Source: Pseudomonas peradeniyensis
GTDB lineage: Bacteria > Pseudomonadota > Gammaproteobacteria > Pseudomonadales > Pseudomonadaceae
Reading direction: 5' to 3'
Assembly (NCBI RefSeq): GCF_014268935.2
Contig: NZ_JABWRJ020000004.1
Coordinates: 62,001 to 126,000 of the forward strand
DNA: 64,000 nt
The notes beneath the pieces were generated by a model. The model searched no databases. It saw nothing but the letters and a program-made list of their open reading frames with translations, and was not told the origin of the DNA. Shown here piece after piece: positions 35,726 through 43,372 of this stretch. Position numbers and translations under genes: made by a program. Within the stretch, counting starts at the first letter, position 1; each line of letters begins with the position of its first letter.

Positions 35726-36013
35726 TCACACCCTTTTCAGCATCCCCATGTGCGCATCATCCATCAATGCCTTGGCCATATCGCTCAGGTAGTGCGATGC
35801 CCAGACCAGCACCGGTTCGTTGTCCATCACACCGATGAAGGACGCCCGGCGGGCGCTGTCGAGCAGCACGGAAGCCTGCTCCATGGCGTGGTTTGCGCAG
35901 TTGCCGGGTTCCACACGGAACAGGCGTGTACCTTTGGTGGCGCCTTCCAGACAGGTGCAACTGCCGACGGTCCAGCCGAGCTGGCCGTGGTCTGCAGGGG
36001 TTTCGTTGTCCAT
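35726..36013 (-). CDS. DUF3077 family protein, copy 1
   Basis: 95 residues: MDNETPADHGQLGWTVG, then a cysteine pair CTC, FRVEPGNCANHAMEQASVLL and VLVWASHYLSDMAKALMDDA. The helical C-terminal half and small size fit DUF3077, a Pseudomonas family without known function. AGAGGA nine bases upstream supports this start over one ten codons earlier. It differs from copy 2 at about four residues (including SerThr in VG-S/T-CTC, and Met/Ile, Arg/Lys near the end). No signal peptide or membrane segment. Confidence 0.8.
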   Translation of the reverse strand: MDNETPADHGQLGWTVGSCTCLEGATKGTRLFRVEPGNCANHAMEQASVLLDSARRASFIGVMDNEPVLVWASHYLSDMAKALMDDAHMGMLKRV

Positions 36014-36060
36014 TTGCGAAATCCTCTCTCGTGGAAAAGCCATAACTCATTGATTTAGCT

Positions 36061-36110
36061 AGCCCCTGTAGGAGCGGCACCTTGCGCCGCGAAAGGGCTG
36101 CGCAGCGGCC
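36061..36110. repeat. REP-like element between DUF3077 and DUF6124 genes
   Basis: GTAGGAGCGGCACCTTGCGC followed by CGCGAAAGGGCTGCGCAGC: one unit of the second REP class, containing a GGCTGCGCAGC mini-hairpin. Confidence 0.7.
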
Positions 36111-36158
36111 CCGGCAATTTTGATTGCGGCGCGGCATCTGGGGCCTGTGGCAGCTCTA

Positions 36159-36416
36159 TCAGTGCAATGTGTACGACGGCGGCCGCGCACTCATCTGTAG
36201 CTGAGCCAGTGCCGACTCCAGCAGCATGCGGGTGGCATCAAGCTCGTGCATCATCGTCAGCATCACCAGAGTGGCCGGTGATTTGGGCAGGTGGCTGAAC
36301 GACTGATGGGCGACGGCCAGTGCGCACATGACGTACTCGGTGGCCTGAACGAGGGTGTCCTCGAGGAGATGGGGGGATTCGGTGGACGGGGGTGGATCCG
36401 GGACGATCTTCAACAT
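36159..36416 (-). CDS. DUF6124 family protein, copy 1
   Basis: 85 residues, MLKIVPDPPPSTESPHLLED then a helical segment YVMCALAVAHQSFSHLPKSP and LVMLTMMHELDATRMLLESA. It matches DUF6124, a small Pseudomonas family often paired with DUF3077; function unknown. A longer start (seven codons upstream) exists only in this copy; the start used is the one shared by both copies. Encoded downstream of the structured leader and upstream of DUF3077 in the same direction. Two residues differ from copy 2. Confidence 0.8.
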   Translation of the reverse strand: MLKIVPDPPPSTESPHLLEDTLVQATEYVMCALAVAHQSFSHLPKSPATLVMLTMMHELDATRMLLESALAQLQMSARPPSYTLH

Positions 36417-36437
36417 GACTTCATACTCGACGTTCAT

Positions 36438-36763
36438 GAATGATCAACCAGACACCCATTCACCTGCAGGAGGATGGGTGGCGGCTACGTGCGGGTCTGC
36501 AAGTCCGGGGAACATCGAGCGATAACCCGGCCGGCCCGAGGGCCAACCGCACGTAGCCACCATTGAGCACAACCACTGGAAAGCGCCAGCGACTCGAAGG
36601 TGAGTACAGTTCGATGTTCAGACGGGCTTGCAGGCCCGGTCGTTGATTTGGCAACGACCCAGCGAGACTAGCCGCCACTTCGAGGGCGCAACAGTGGCCA
36701 AAGCATGCTTCGGAAATGGACTACTCGAAATAGGGAAAATCTGATTCCTCCATGTAGGACGCG
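36438..36763 (-). ncRNA. Structured leader or small RNA upstream of DUF6124, copy 1
   Basis: This non-coding stretch holds a long hairpin with arms at 36477-36494 and 36547-36561: 15 paired bases (GGTGGC plus TACGTGCGG against their complement) interrupted by a three-base GGC bulge. A smaller hairpin (CACCCAT...ATGGGTG, 36453-36480 region) lies nearer the gene. Motifs TGCAAG with flanking CCGG recur on both arms. The pair G36491-C36550 is replaced by A-T in copy 2, a compensatory change. Reading on the minus strand matches the orientation of the downstream gene. It may be a 5-prime leader or an independent RNA. Confidence 0.55.
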
Positions 36764-36870
36764 CCAACGAATCATTGGCCGGACTCTGCCCTGCTCACTG
36801 ATCGACCCTTGGCAGACATTCATAGCCAAAAGCAGTAAGTTATGTGGGCCTCAGCAGAGCGAGAAACCGA

Positions 36871-37338
36871 ATGTTCAACCGGCTATCCATTGCCAGTCAT
36901 AAGTCCAAGTACAGCCAAGGCTACTACCCCACCTTTGCGATTGACGGATCACCCCTTGAGGTTTGGCTACCCAGGCAGAATGCGGATGCCGAACTCCACC
37001 TTGTAGCTGCCCACTCCGGTTTGCACAGTGATGAAGACACCTTGTTGATCTGGGATCGGATCTATTCCACGGCTCCAGGATGGAAGACCTTGGTGCCTTT
37101 GCTGGTATGCTCGGATGACCTGGACCTTACCTGCACCGTGATTGTCGCTGAGCAATGCGCCCGTGAGCATGCCGTTCACTGGAGTCGATTTGGTTTGCTA
37201 AGGGACCTGATCACTGTCGAATCCCCTGCTGTTGACTGGTTCGACGCGATACCCTGCCTGACTTTTGAAAGGTCGCATTTTCACAGCATGCTGGATGAGT
37301 TCAGAATGCAGGAAAACATCGAAATGTACTGGGACTAG
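36871..37338 (+). CDS. Small hypothetical protein between duplicated modules
   Basis: 155 residues, no signal peptide or membrane helix. The opening MFNRLSIASHKSKYSQGYYP then FAIDGSPLEVWL, acidic composition and several tryptophans resemble immunity proteins of polymorphic toxins, but no specific family was recognised and no toxin is nearby. Only a poor ribosome site (GCGAG) is visible. It lies on the opposite strand to the flanking duplicated genes, so it, or the pair with the next gene, may be an insertion between the two copies. Confidence 0.65.
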   Translation: MFNRLSIASHKSKYSQGYYPTFAIDGSPLEVWLPRQNADAELHLVAAHSGLHSDEDTLLIWDRIYSTAPGWKTLVPLLVCSDDLDLTCTVIVAEQCAREHAVHWSRFGLLRDLITVESPAVDWFDAIPCLTFERSHFHSMLDEFRMQENIEMYWD

Positions 37339-37402
37339 CCTGACCAGCAAGCGATTCGAGATCCGCACTTCCGGTCTTGAAATACATTAGGCTACGTCGC
37401 TG

Positions 37403-37783
37403 ATGCCCACACCGGTCCCCCACTCCGATATCGATACCTTGCTAGGTACAGCGCACGATCGCTCAGTGACCCTGGACGATTTATCGCTTTACTGCCGAAG
37501 CCCAGACCTGCGATCTGCCGATCTGCTCAATGCCCTATCAATCGAAACGGCCCGACGATTCATTTCGGGGGCAATATCGTATGAGGCTGGCGATAACATC
37601 ATGAATGGCCTATTCACCGCCATTGTCGAACTGAGCACGGACGAGGAGATGCCACAGCCGGCATTTGACATCTACCTGGCATTCGATGACGGGGAATACC
37701 ATCGTCCAGGGGACTCGGAACACATACAGCCGTCAGAGCGCTATACCAGACCTTTATTGAAAGACCTCGATAGCGCCCAGTGA
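37403..37783 (+). CDS. Small acidic hypothetical protein
   Basis: 126 residues, acidic, mainly helical (SADLLNALSIETARRFISGA, then NIMNGLFTAIVELS), ending in a polar tail. No family recognised. It is 64 bp after the preceding small gene on the same strand and probably forms a pair with it. Size, charge and lack of secretion signals resemble immunity or antitoxin proteins; this is inference only. No clear ribosome site precedes the ATG. Confidence 0.6.
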   Translation: MPTPVPHSDIDTLLGTAHDRSVTLDDLSLYCRSPDLRSADLLNALSIETARRFISGAISYEAGDNIMNGLFTAIVELSTDEEMPQPAFDIYLAFDDGEYHRPGDSEHIQPSERYTRPLLKDLDSAQ

Positions 37784-37863
37784 TCCAGCCACACGGCTCA
37801 AGCGCCCGTCCAAGTGTGACCTGAATCGGTGCGGCTGTCCGACCCAGGCCACCGGGGTCTGTT

Positions 37864-38151
37864 TCACACCTTCTTCAATATCCCCATATGCGCATCATCC
37901 ATCAAGGCCTTGGCCATATCGCTCAGGTAATGCGATGCCCAGACCAGCACCGGTTCGTTGTCCATCACACCAATGAAGGACGCCCGGCGGGCGCTGTCGA
38001 GCAGCACGGAAGCCTGCTCCATGGCGTGGCTTGCGCAGTTGCCGGGCTCGACACGGAACAGGCGCGTACCTTTGGTGGCGCCTTCCAGGCAGGTGCAGGT
38101 GCCGACGGTCCAGCCGAGCTGGCCGTGGTCTGCAGGGGTTTCGTTGTCCAT
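37864..38151 (-). CDS. DUF3077 family protein, copy 2
   Basis: 95 residues, nearly the same as copy 1: MDNETPADHGQLGWTVGTCTC at the start and VLVWASHYLSDMAKALMDDA near the end. The same AGAGGA ribosome site stands upstream. Substitutions between the copies are conservative (Ser/Thr, Asn/Ser, Met/Ile, Arg/Lys), as expected if both proteins remain functional. Role unknown. Confidence 0.8.
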   Translation of the reverse strand: MDNETPADHGQLGWTVGTCTCLEGATKGTRLFRVEPGNCASHAMEQASVLLDSARRASFIGVMDNEPVLVWASHYLSDMAKALMDDAHMGILKKV

Positions 38152-38198
38152 TTGCGAAATCCTCTCTCTTGGAAAAGCCATAACTCGTTGATTTAGCT

Positions 38199-38320
38199 CG
38201 CCCCTGTGGGAGCGGCCTTGTGTCGCGAAAGGGGCGCGCAGCGGCCCCAGGTTCCGAGCCGCCATCAAAATCGCCGGGGCTGCTGCGCAGCCCTTTCGCG
38301 ACACAAGGCCGCTCCCACAT
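38199..38320. repeat. Inverted pair of second-class REP elements
   Basis: GTGGGAGCGGCCTTGTGTCG with CGCGAAAGGG on the left faces CCCTTTCGCGACACAAGGCC with GCTCCCAC on the right, separated by about 45 bp. It occupies the DUF6124-DUF3077 spacer of copy 2, where copy 1 has a single unit. Confidence 0.9.
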
Positions 38321-38356
38321 GGCTAGACGATCGCCTAGGGGATCGTGGCAGCCCTG

Positions 38357-38614
38357 TCAGTGCAATGTGTATGACGTCGGCCGCGCACTCATCTGGAGCT
38401 GAGCCAGTGCCGACTCCAGCAACATGCGGGTGGCATCAAGCTCGTGCATCATCGTCAGCATCACCAGAGTGGCCGGTGATTTTGGCAGATGGCTGAACGA
38501 CTGATGGGCGACGGCCAGTGCGCACATAACGTACTCGGAGGCCTGGACGAGGGTGTCCTCGAGGAGATGGGGGGATTCGGTAGATGGCGGTGGATCCGGG
38601 ACAATCTTGAGCAT
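38357..38614 (-). CDS. DUF6124 family protein, copy 2
   Basis: 85 residues, two substitutions from copy 1 (Thr/Ser in QA-T/S-EYVM, Pro/Thr near the C-terminus). Start ATG is preceded by AGAGAA. Lies between its structured leader and the DUF3077 gene of copy 2. No motif gives a function. Confidence 0.8.
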   Translation of the reverse strand: MLKIVPDPPPSTESPHLLEDTLVQASEYVMCALAVAHQSFSHLPKSPATLVMLTMMHELDATRMLLESALAQLQMSARPTSYTLH

Positions 38615-38958
38615 GATGAAATTCTCTAGTTGCACTGATCGGACCGCAGCCCATCGCTTGCAGGCGATAGGGTGGCGGCTACGTACGGGCCTGCAAGACC
38701 GGGGCAACTAGAGTAAGCCCGGCTGACCCGAAGGCCACCCGTACGCAGCCACCATAACGCACGGCCAATGGCTTGAGACCAATGGCAAGGGGTGGCGCTG
38801 ATCTAGTTGTCCCGCTCAGGCTTGCAGACCCGGCCGCTACTTTTTGCAGCGACCCAGCGAGACTAGACCTCTGTTGGAGGGCATAAAAGCGGCCAAAGCA
38901 TGCTTCGGAAACGGACTACTCGAAATAGGGAAAATCTGATTAATCCCTGTAGGACGCG
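38615..38958 (-). ncRNA. Structured leader or small RNA upstream of DUF6124, copy 2
   Basis: The main hairpin has arms at 38671-38689 and 38738-38753, with the same GGC bulge as copy 1. Relative to copy 1 the pair A38685-T38742 replaces G-C, keeping the helix. A38681 faces C38746, a mismatch on the plus strand but a U-G wobble if transcribed on the minus strand, which favours minus-strand RNA. Upstream on that strand a second conserved block (GTCTCGCTGGGTCGCTGC, then GCGGCCGGGTCTGCAAGCC) is shared with copy 1. The 457 bp before the next gene contain nothing else. Confidence 0.6.
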
Positions 38959-39071
38959 ACGCGGGGCTCTCCCCTGCCCGTCTACCCTGGCCCCAAAAAG
39001 ACGGTTTACATCTCACCCAGAGCTTGTAGAGAATCCCCCCACTTTTGGTCATCAGGTCTGAGAAGCTGCAT

Positions 39072-39314
39072 ATGCCCTACATCATGCAAGCTGCCATCCT
39101 TCTGGTACTGGGCGCACTCCTCGTTCAGTTTCTGAAACCATACCCCTTACGCAAGTGGCTGGGCGTGGCGCTGTTGGCTGCGGGCCTGGTCGGCATCTTC
39201 AAAGTCGGCCAGCAGCAGTTGCTGGGCTTTGATTTGGAGCTGCTGGCGCTCCTGGCCGTGCCGTTGGGCGTGGTTCTGTTCGTGACGCGGCGACGGTTCA
39301 CGGAGGTGGGCTGA
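39072..39314 (+). CDS. Small inner-membrane protein
   Basis: 80 residues with two or three transmembrane helices (IMQAAILLVLGALLVQFL, WLGVALLAAGLVGIFKVG, LLALLAVPLGVVLFVTRR). Basic residues lie at the ends of the helices and the C-terminus is Arg-rich, suggesting the C-terminus is in the cytoplasm. No family recognised. The ATG is preceded only by a weak GAGAAG. Monocistronic by position. Confidence 0.65.
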   Translation: MPYIMQAAILLVLGALLVQFLKPYPLRKWLGVALLAAGLVGIFKVGQQQLLGFDLELLALLAVPLGVVLFVTRRRFTEVG

Positions 39315-39399
39315 AGCCCAGGTCCGGCTCTTGTAGGAGATCGCCGGGCCCTACGGGCTACGCAGCCGTGCAGGGAACAACGTTACAAGCCTTACCAAC

Positions 39400-39476
39400 G
39401 TGGGAGCGGGCTTGCCCCGCGATGCGGCATATGGCACCGGCGTTGCCGGTGATCGCGGGGCCAGCCCGCTCCCACG
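39400..39476. repeat. Inverted REP pair
   Basis: GTGGGAGCGGGCTTGCCCCG then CACCGGCGTTGCCGGTG in the centre, then CGGGGCCAGCCCGCTCCCAC. Standard P. putida REP architecture in a gap between converging genes. Confidence 0.9.
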
Positions 39477-39537
39477 CAGCCCAACAACCAGGTTGCATTG
39501 AGAACAGCGCCTTGGATCAATGTCCACTTCGGATCGA

Positions 39538-40260
39538 TCAGGCGGCCCCCTTGGCCTGCTGCTCCAGATGCACCTGCAACGTCGGATCGATCCTCAACGC
39601 ACTGGCCAACTCATCAAGGTAGGCCCGCTCCGCATCCTGCTGGTCATCTACCAGCATCACACTGGCCAGGTACATTTCCGCAGCCATGCCCGGGTCCTGG
39701 GCCGACTGCGCCACCTCGGCGGCATTGAGGGGCTTGCTGACTTCCTCATCCAGCCATTGCTGCAGTTGCGGGTCGCTGGTGTGACGTTTGATTTCGGCGT
39801 AGATCAACTGTTCTTCCTGCGGGTCGATGCGACCGTCAGCCTTGGCTGCCGCAATCAGCGCGCGCAAAATCGCATGGCTGTGATCCTCGGCCTCGGGGCC
39901 AGACAATTGATCCACGGTACGCACGGCCTGTTGCGGCGCGGCCGCCTGGCTACGCTGCCAACTTTGATAAGCCTGGAACGCCATCATGCCCAACGACGCC
40001 AGCGCCGCGTAATTAACGCCACCAGCAGAGCGCCCCTGAGCGGAAGCGCCAGCGTTGCCACCGCTGCCACCCAAAATGCCGCCCAGTAAACCACCAAGGC
40101 CACCACTGCCACCTGCGGTACTGCCGCCGCCAAGCAGCCCTCCCAACAAGCCGCCCAAACCGCCCAGGCCGTCTTGCGATGACATGCCGCCGCGCCCTTG
40201 TTGCGCTTGCGAACCCTGCCCGGCCCGAAGCAACTGTTCCAGCAGATCACTCGTGTTCAT
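39538..40260 (-). CDS. DUF533 / TerB-like family protein
   Basis: 240 residues. An N-terminal helix MNTSDLLEQLLRAGQGSQAQ is followed by a low-complexity Gly-Leu region (about 30-75, repeated GGLLGG and GSGG), a possible membrane-associated helix (YAALASLGMMAFQAYQSW) and a C-terminal TerB-like helical domain (about 125-240) with ALIAAAKADGRIDPQEEQLI, an acidic metal-site-like motif. Function of DUF533 is unknown; TerB relatives are linked to membrane stress. GAGGG lies upstream of the start. A damaged second copy occurs 4.6 kb away. Confidence 0.88.
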   Translation of the reverse strand: MNTSDLLEQLLRAGQGSQAQQGRGGMSSQDGLGGLGGLLGGLLGGGSTAGGSGGLGGLLGGILGGSGGNAGASAQGRSAGGVNYAALASLGMMAFQAYQSWQRSQAAAPQQAVRTVDQLSGPEAEDHSHAILRALIAAAKADGRIDPQEEQLIYAEIKRHTSDPQLQQWLDEEVSKPLNAAEVAQSAQDPGMAAEMYLASVMLVDDQQDAERAYLDELASALRIDPTLQVHLEQQAKGAA

Positions 40261-40426
40261 GGCACCGCCCTCGGTCGGTAGTCGTCGCCCAGACAAGCAA
40301 CGATAGTCCCCTCAAGGCGAACCGCCATTACCGTCTGGCCGACGGGTAACCGGGGGCATACCAAGTGCAGCTAAATAGCACGAACGCTCCCTGCGACTTG
40401 AGTCGGAAGCTGGGGCTGGACCGCCT

Positions 40427-40822
40427 CTATTGCGGCAGTTTCGCGATCACCTTGATCTCGAAATCGAAGCCGGACAACCAAGTCACGCCAAGAGCGGTCA
40501 CCGTGGGATAAGGCGCTTCGCCCCAATACTCGGCCGCCACCTCCCAGATGGTTTCGAATTTCGAGTCGGGATCGACCATGAAGATGGTCGTATCAACCAC
40601 ATCCTCGAAACTACTGCCGGCCTCGGCCAGGATCGCGTTGAGGTTGGCGAAGGCCAGACGAACCTGCGCCGCGAGGTCCGGCTCGGCCGAGCCATCCTTG
40701 CGGCTGCCGACCTGACCGGATACGAACAGAAAACCGTTGGAGCGAATCGCCGGCGAGTAGCGGTGCAGCTCGTACAAAGCATGGCGATCGGGTGGGAAAA
40801 CGACATCACGTTTACTGGACAT
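40427..40822 (-). CDS. RidA-family (YjgF/YER057c/UK114) protein
   Basis: 131 residues. LYELHRYSPAIRSNGFLFVSGQVG contains the family opening (read here in two parts) and the end has PYPTVTALGVTWLSGFDFEIKVIAKL. The arginine that binds the carboxylate in active RidA (usually in an 'RxxV' stretch near residue 105) is not in its usual form, the region reads YPTVTALGVTWL, so it is probably a divergent subgroup rather than the imine deaminase RidA itself. GAGG lies six bases before the start. Divergent from a LysR gene, which may regulate it. Confidence 0.88.
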   Translation of the reverse strand: MSSKRDVVFPPDRHALYELHRYSPAIRSNGFLFVSGQVGSRKDGSAEPDLAAQVRLAFANLNAILAEAGSSFEDVVDTTIFMVDPDSKFETIWEVAAEYWGEAPYPTVTALGVTWLSGFDFEIKVIAKLPQ

Positions 40823-40962
40823 TGCCTACCTCGTTCTGGGCCATCGCGGCCCGGTGTTTACGGTGAGACCACTATAAAAAGGCCACCTACCTGGATAAAC
40901 GGGCAGCTCTGGTCAGGACTGTTTGTATACTCCAAACAATCCAGGTGCGAACGAGGCGTGGA

Positions 40963-41877
40963 ATGGACCGATTCGATGCAATGCAGGCGTTTGCCCGAGT
41001 GGTGGAAACCGGCAGTTTCACCAAGGCGGCCGCCACCCTGCACATGAGCAAGACCACTGTGACGCAGCTCATTCAGCAGCTGGAAGCGAGGCTGCGCGTG
41101 CGCCTGCTCAACCGCACCACACGCAAGGTCAATGTCACCGCCGACGGCGCGGCCTACTACGAACGCGTGGTCCGGCTACTGGTCGACATGGACGACGCCG
41201 AGACCAGCTTGTCCAGCGCGTCCATGACACCGCGCGGACGGCTGCGAGTGGATGTACCCAGCCCGCTGGCGCGAATGCTGCTCATACCCGCCTTGCCAGA
41301 GTTTTTTGCACGTTATCCAGAAATCCAGCTGACCGTGGGCGTGAGCGATCGCATCGTCGACATCATTAGCGAAAACGTCGACTGCGTGGTGCGTGGTGGC
41401 GAGATCACTGATCAGTCCCTGGTGGCAAGGCATGTGGGCGATTTGCAGCTCGGCATGTATGCCACGCCCGGCTACTTGCAGCGCTTTGGGACACCGGTGC
41501 ACCCCCGTGAGTTAGAGGAAGGCCAGCACAAAACCATCGGCTTTCTCTGGTTTCATACAGGCAAAACCTTGCCCTACGCGATGCAGCGTGGCGAGGAGCG
41601 CATAGAGGTCCAGGCCCGCCCGCAACTGACGGTCGATGACGGCAATGCGTACCTTGCCGCCGGCCTGGCTGGCCTGGGGATGCTCTGGCTGCCCCAGTAC
41701 ATGGCCAAACCACACCTGATCAGCGGCGAGCTGCTGCCGTTGTTTGAAGACTGGCACATGTCGCCAATGCCGATGTACCTGGCCTTCCCGCCGAACCGCC
41801 ATGTCAGCGCCAAGGTGCGGGTGTTTATCGACTGGATAATCGAGTTGATGGCCGAGCATGCGCCGGTGGCCGGATGA
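40963..41877 (+). CDS. LysR-family regulator
   Basis: 304 residues. N-terminal winged helix (about 1-60): FARVVETGSFTKAAATLHMSKTTVTQLIQQLEARLRVRLL, quoted here by its two ends FARVVETGSFTKAA and IQQLEARLRVRLL. The rest is a substrate-binding fold with GRLRVDVPSPLARMLLIP, typical of the large AaeR/DsdC-like group. The start with GAGG six bases upstream fits. Divergent to the RidA-like gene with about 140 bp between, which contains TATACTCC near the likely promoter. Ligand unknown. Confidence 0.9.
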   Translation: MDRFDAMQAFARVVETGSFTKAAATLHMSKTTVTQLIQQLEARLRVRLLNRTTRKVNVTADGAAYYERVVRLLVDMDDAETSLSSASMTPRGRLRVDVPSPLARMLLIPALPEFFARYPEIQLTVGVSDRIVDIISENVDCVVRGGEITDQSLVARHVGDLQLGMYATPGYLQRFGTPVHPRELEEGQHKTIGFLWFHTGKTLPYAMQRGEERIEVQARPQLTVDDGNAYLAAGLAGLGMLWLPQYMAKPHLISGELLPLFEDWHMSPMPMYLAFPPNRHVSAKVRVFIDWIIELMAEHAPVAG

Positions 41878-42002
41878 AACCGCTCTGGGTGATCGTAAAC
41901 GGCATACCAGATTCCTTGACTGTCTGATTTGCAATGAGGATGAGGGATCAATATTCCGTAACACTGGAGAGCCTTACCCCGATTCACAGAGTGGATAAAC
42001 AT

Positions 42003-43055
42003 TTACGGCTCGCACAGGTTAGACATTGAATCAGCTACTTCTTTAGCCGCTCTCCCGGTTGCATCACTGCGCAAAGTCAGCTTTATCAAGTCAAGCGGTT
42101 GAGGTTTGATTACCTTTGCACCTGGCACGCTCATGCAGGTGACCTTGATCATGTCGTCAATATCCTGCAAAGGCAGGTCTTCAGCACCCTTGGCATCATC
42201 GACCAGAAAATTTTCCCAATGCCCAAGCACCACCAGCCGCGGCTGAGTGCGGGCGAGTAGCACACTCGGATAATTGTCGACCTTCTGCCAAGAGCTCACT
42301 GCCAGTATCTGAACATCTACAGCATTGCCGTCGTCCTCGAGCACTGGCAACCCGAAGGGTGGAGTGCTTGCCGAGTCCAGATAGTGAATCCGCAGAACCG
42401 TCTTGCCCGCGTCATCCAGCAGGTCAATCATCCACGCCAGCACCTGGCCTTGCTTCCAGCCCAAGGCTGTAGATGGCAACTCAGTGAGGTCGGGGTCAGC
42501 GTCATAACTGCCACTGGCCAAGGTATACCCGGCAAAATGCGGCGCATGCATGCTTTGAATCGGCATCGCGCGAAAATGCTTTCGGGTGGATTCGATCCAC
42601 TCCCCCCTTTCCGCTGGTTTGTCCGCTTGTACCCTGGCCATCTTGCACTGGGCATCGACCACGCGTTCTGGCGCGATGACCGCGCGCAGGATGCGCCCAA
42701 CCGTGACCGAGCCATAGGCGATTGCGTTTGGCGCACGGTGCTGCATTATCCAGGGCACATCGAGCAGATGATCGTAATGGCCATGACCGATCAGCAGCAT
42801 GGTCACATCGTCGGCCGCCGGCATCTTTCGGGAAAGTTTCTCCTCGTCCGGCTTCATTGAAAGCGTGAAGGGCGAGGGATGGCTGAACAGCGGCGCTATC
42901 AGCAGGGCCTCGCCACGCCAGCGAATCAGATAACCGCCTATTCCCAGGAACTGGAAGGTCGGCGTCGATGCGGTGTCCGATGGCTCTGCGACTGCGAATG
43001 CAACGCGAAGATCGAAGACCAGAAGCAATAGCGTCAATATCCAGTAACGGACCAT
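42003..43055 (-). CDS. Metallo-beta-lactamase-fold hydrolase, exported
   Basis: 350 residues with a signal peptide (YWILTLLLLVFDLRVAFA, cut near 23). The metal motif GHGHYDHLLD gives the H-x-H-x-D-H ligands, in LLIGHGHYDHLLDVPW near residue 85; later His residues (for example HAPHF and VVLGHWENF) can complete the site. The family is broad; relatives act on lactones, phosphodiesters or phospholipids. GGAGGG six bases upstream fixes the start. Converges with the LysR gene. No partner gene is evident. Confidence 0.85.
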   Translation of the reverse strand: MVRYWILTLLLLVFDLRVAFAVAEPSDTASTPTFQFLGIGGYLIRWRGEALLIAPLFSHPSPFTLSMKPDEEKLSRKMPAADDVTMLLIGHGHYDHLLDVPWIMQHRAPNAIAYGSVTVGRILRAVIAPERVVDAQCKMARVQADKPAERGEWIESTRKHFRAMPIQSMHAPHFAGYTLASGSYDADPDLTELPSTALGWKQGQVLAWMIDLLDDAGKTVLRIHYLDSASTPPFGLPVLEDDGNAVDVQILAVSSWQKVDNYPSVLLARTQPRLVVLGHWENFLVDDAKGAEDLPLQDIDDMIKVTCMSVPGAKVIKPQPLDLIKLTLRSDATGRAAKEVADSMSNLCEP

Positions 43056-43372
43056 GCGCGCCCTCCAAGGCTGTTGCTCAAGGATGCTTCCCAACGTGAA
43101 CGCCGAGTGCTGAAAAACTGTTTTTTCGGGGCAAACGCATCCACGGCCAACTCAGCGTCAGTTCGGCAACTTTCAACAGGTTTACCTTTTTATTTAGCGC
43201 TCAAACTTCTGACTCATACACTAGCACCGCCTAGGGAAACTGGCCGTATGCGCAAAGATCCATTTGTAATTTGACGGCTGGTCCGACCAACGTGTGTGCG
43301 CTCACGATCAGGCAGCGACTACCCTGAGTGGCAGGCATGCCACGCCGCCAGCGGCATAAGGAGGCAAACTTC
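43056..43372. other. Intergenic gap between divergent genes
   Basis: 317 bp between the metallo-hydrolase and DUF3616 starts. An AT-rich stretch around 43170-43200 (TTTACCTTTTTATTTAGCGC) may contain promoters. A short TGGCA-GGCA-TGCCA hairpin lies just before the DUF3616 ribosome site. No gene or known element was seen. Confidence 0.5.

Larger units (their letters stand above)
35723..36763. repeat. Duplicated DUF6124-DUF3077 module, copy 1
   Basis: From GTTTCACAC after the receptor gene to GTAGGACGCG this stretch is repeated at 37861-38958 in the same orientation. It contains a DUF3077 gene, a REP element, a DUF6124 gene and about 330 bp of structured upstream sequence. Coding parts differ at only a few positions; the spacer between the two genes has diverged and carries more REP sequence in copy 2. 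Confidence 0.9.
37861..38958. repeat. Duplicated DUF6124-DUF3077 module, copy 2
   Basis: Same content and direction as the copy at 35723-36763, starting at the same GTTTCACAC and ending at GTAGGACGCG. The intergenic spacer holds an extra inverted REP pair. Near identity of both coding regions with divergence in the spacers points to a fairly recent duplication or to selection on the proteins. Confidence 0.9.

Noticed and set aside
36438..36763. Hairpin region considered as an integron attC site
   Set aside because: No integrase, no cassette array, and arm layout differs from attC; the compensatory changes point to an RNA hairpin.
35726..38614. Duplicated module considered as a retron or toxin-antitoxin unit
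   Set aside because: No reverse transcriptase is present, and neither DUF has toxin or antitoxin signatures that I can see.
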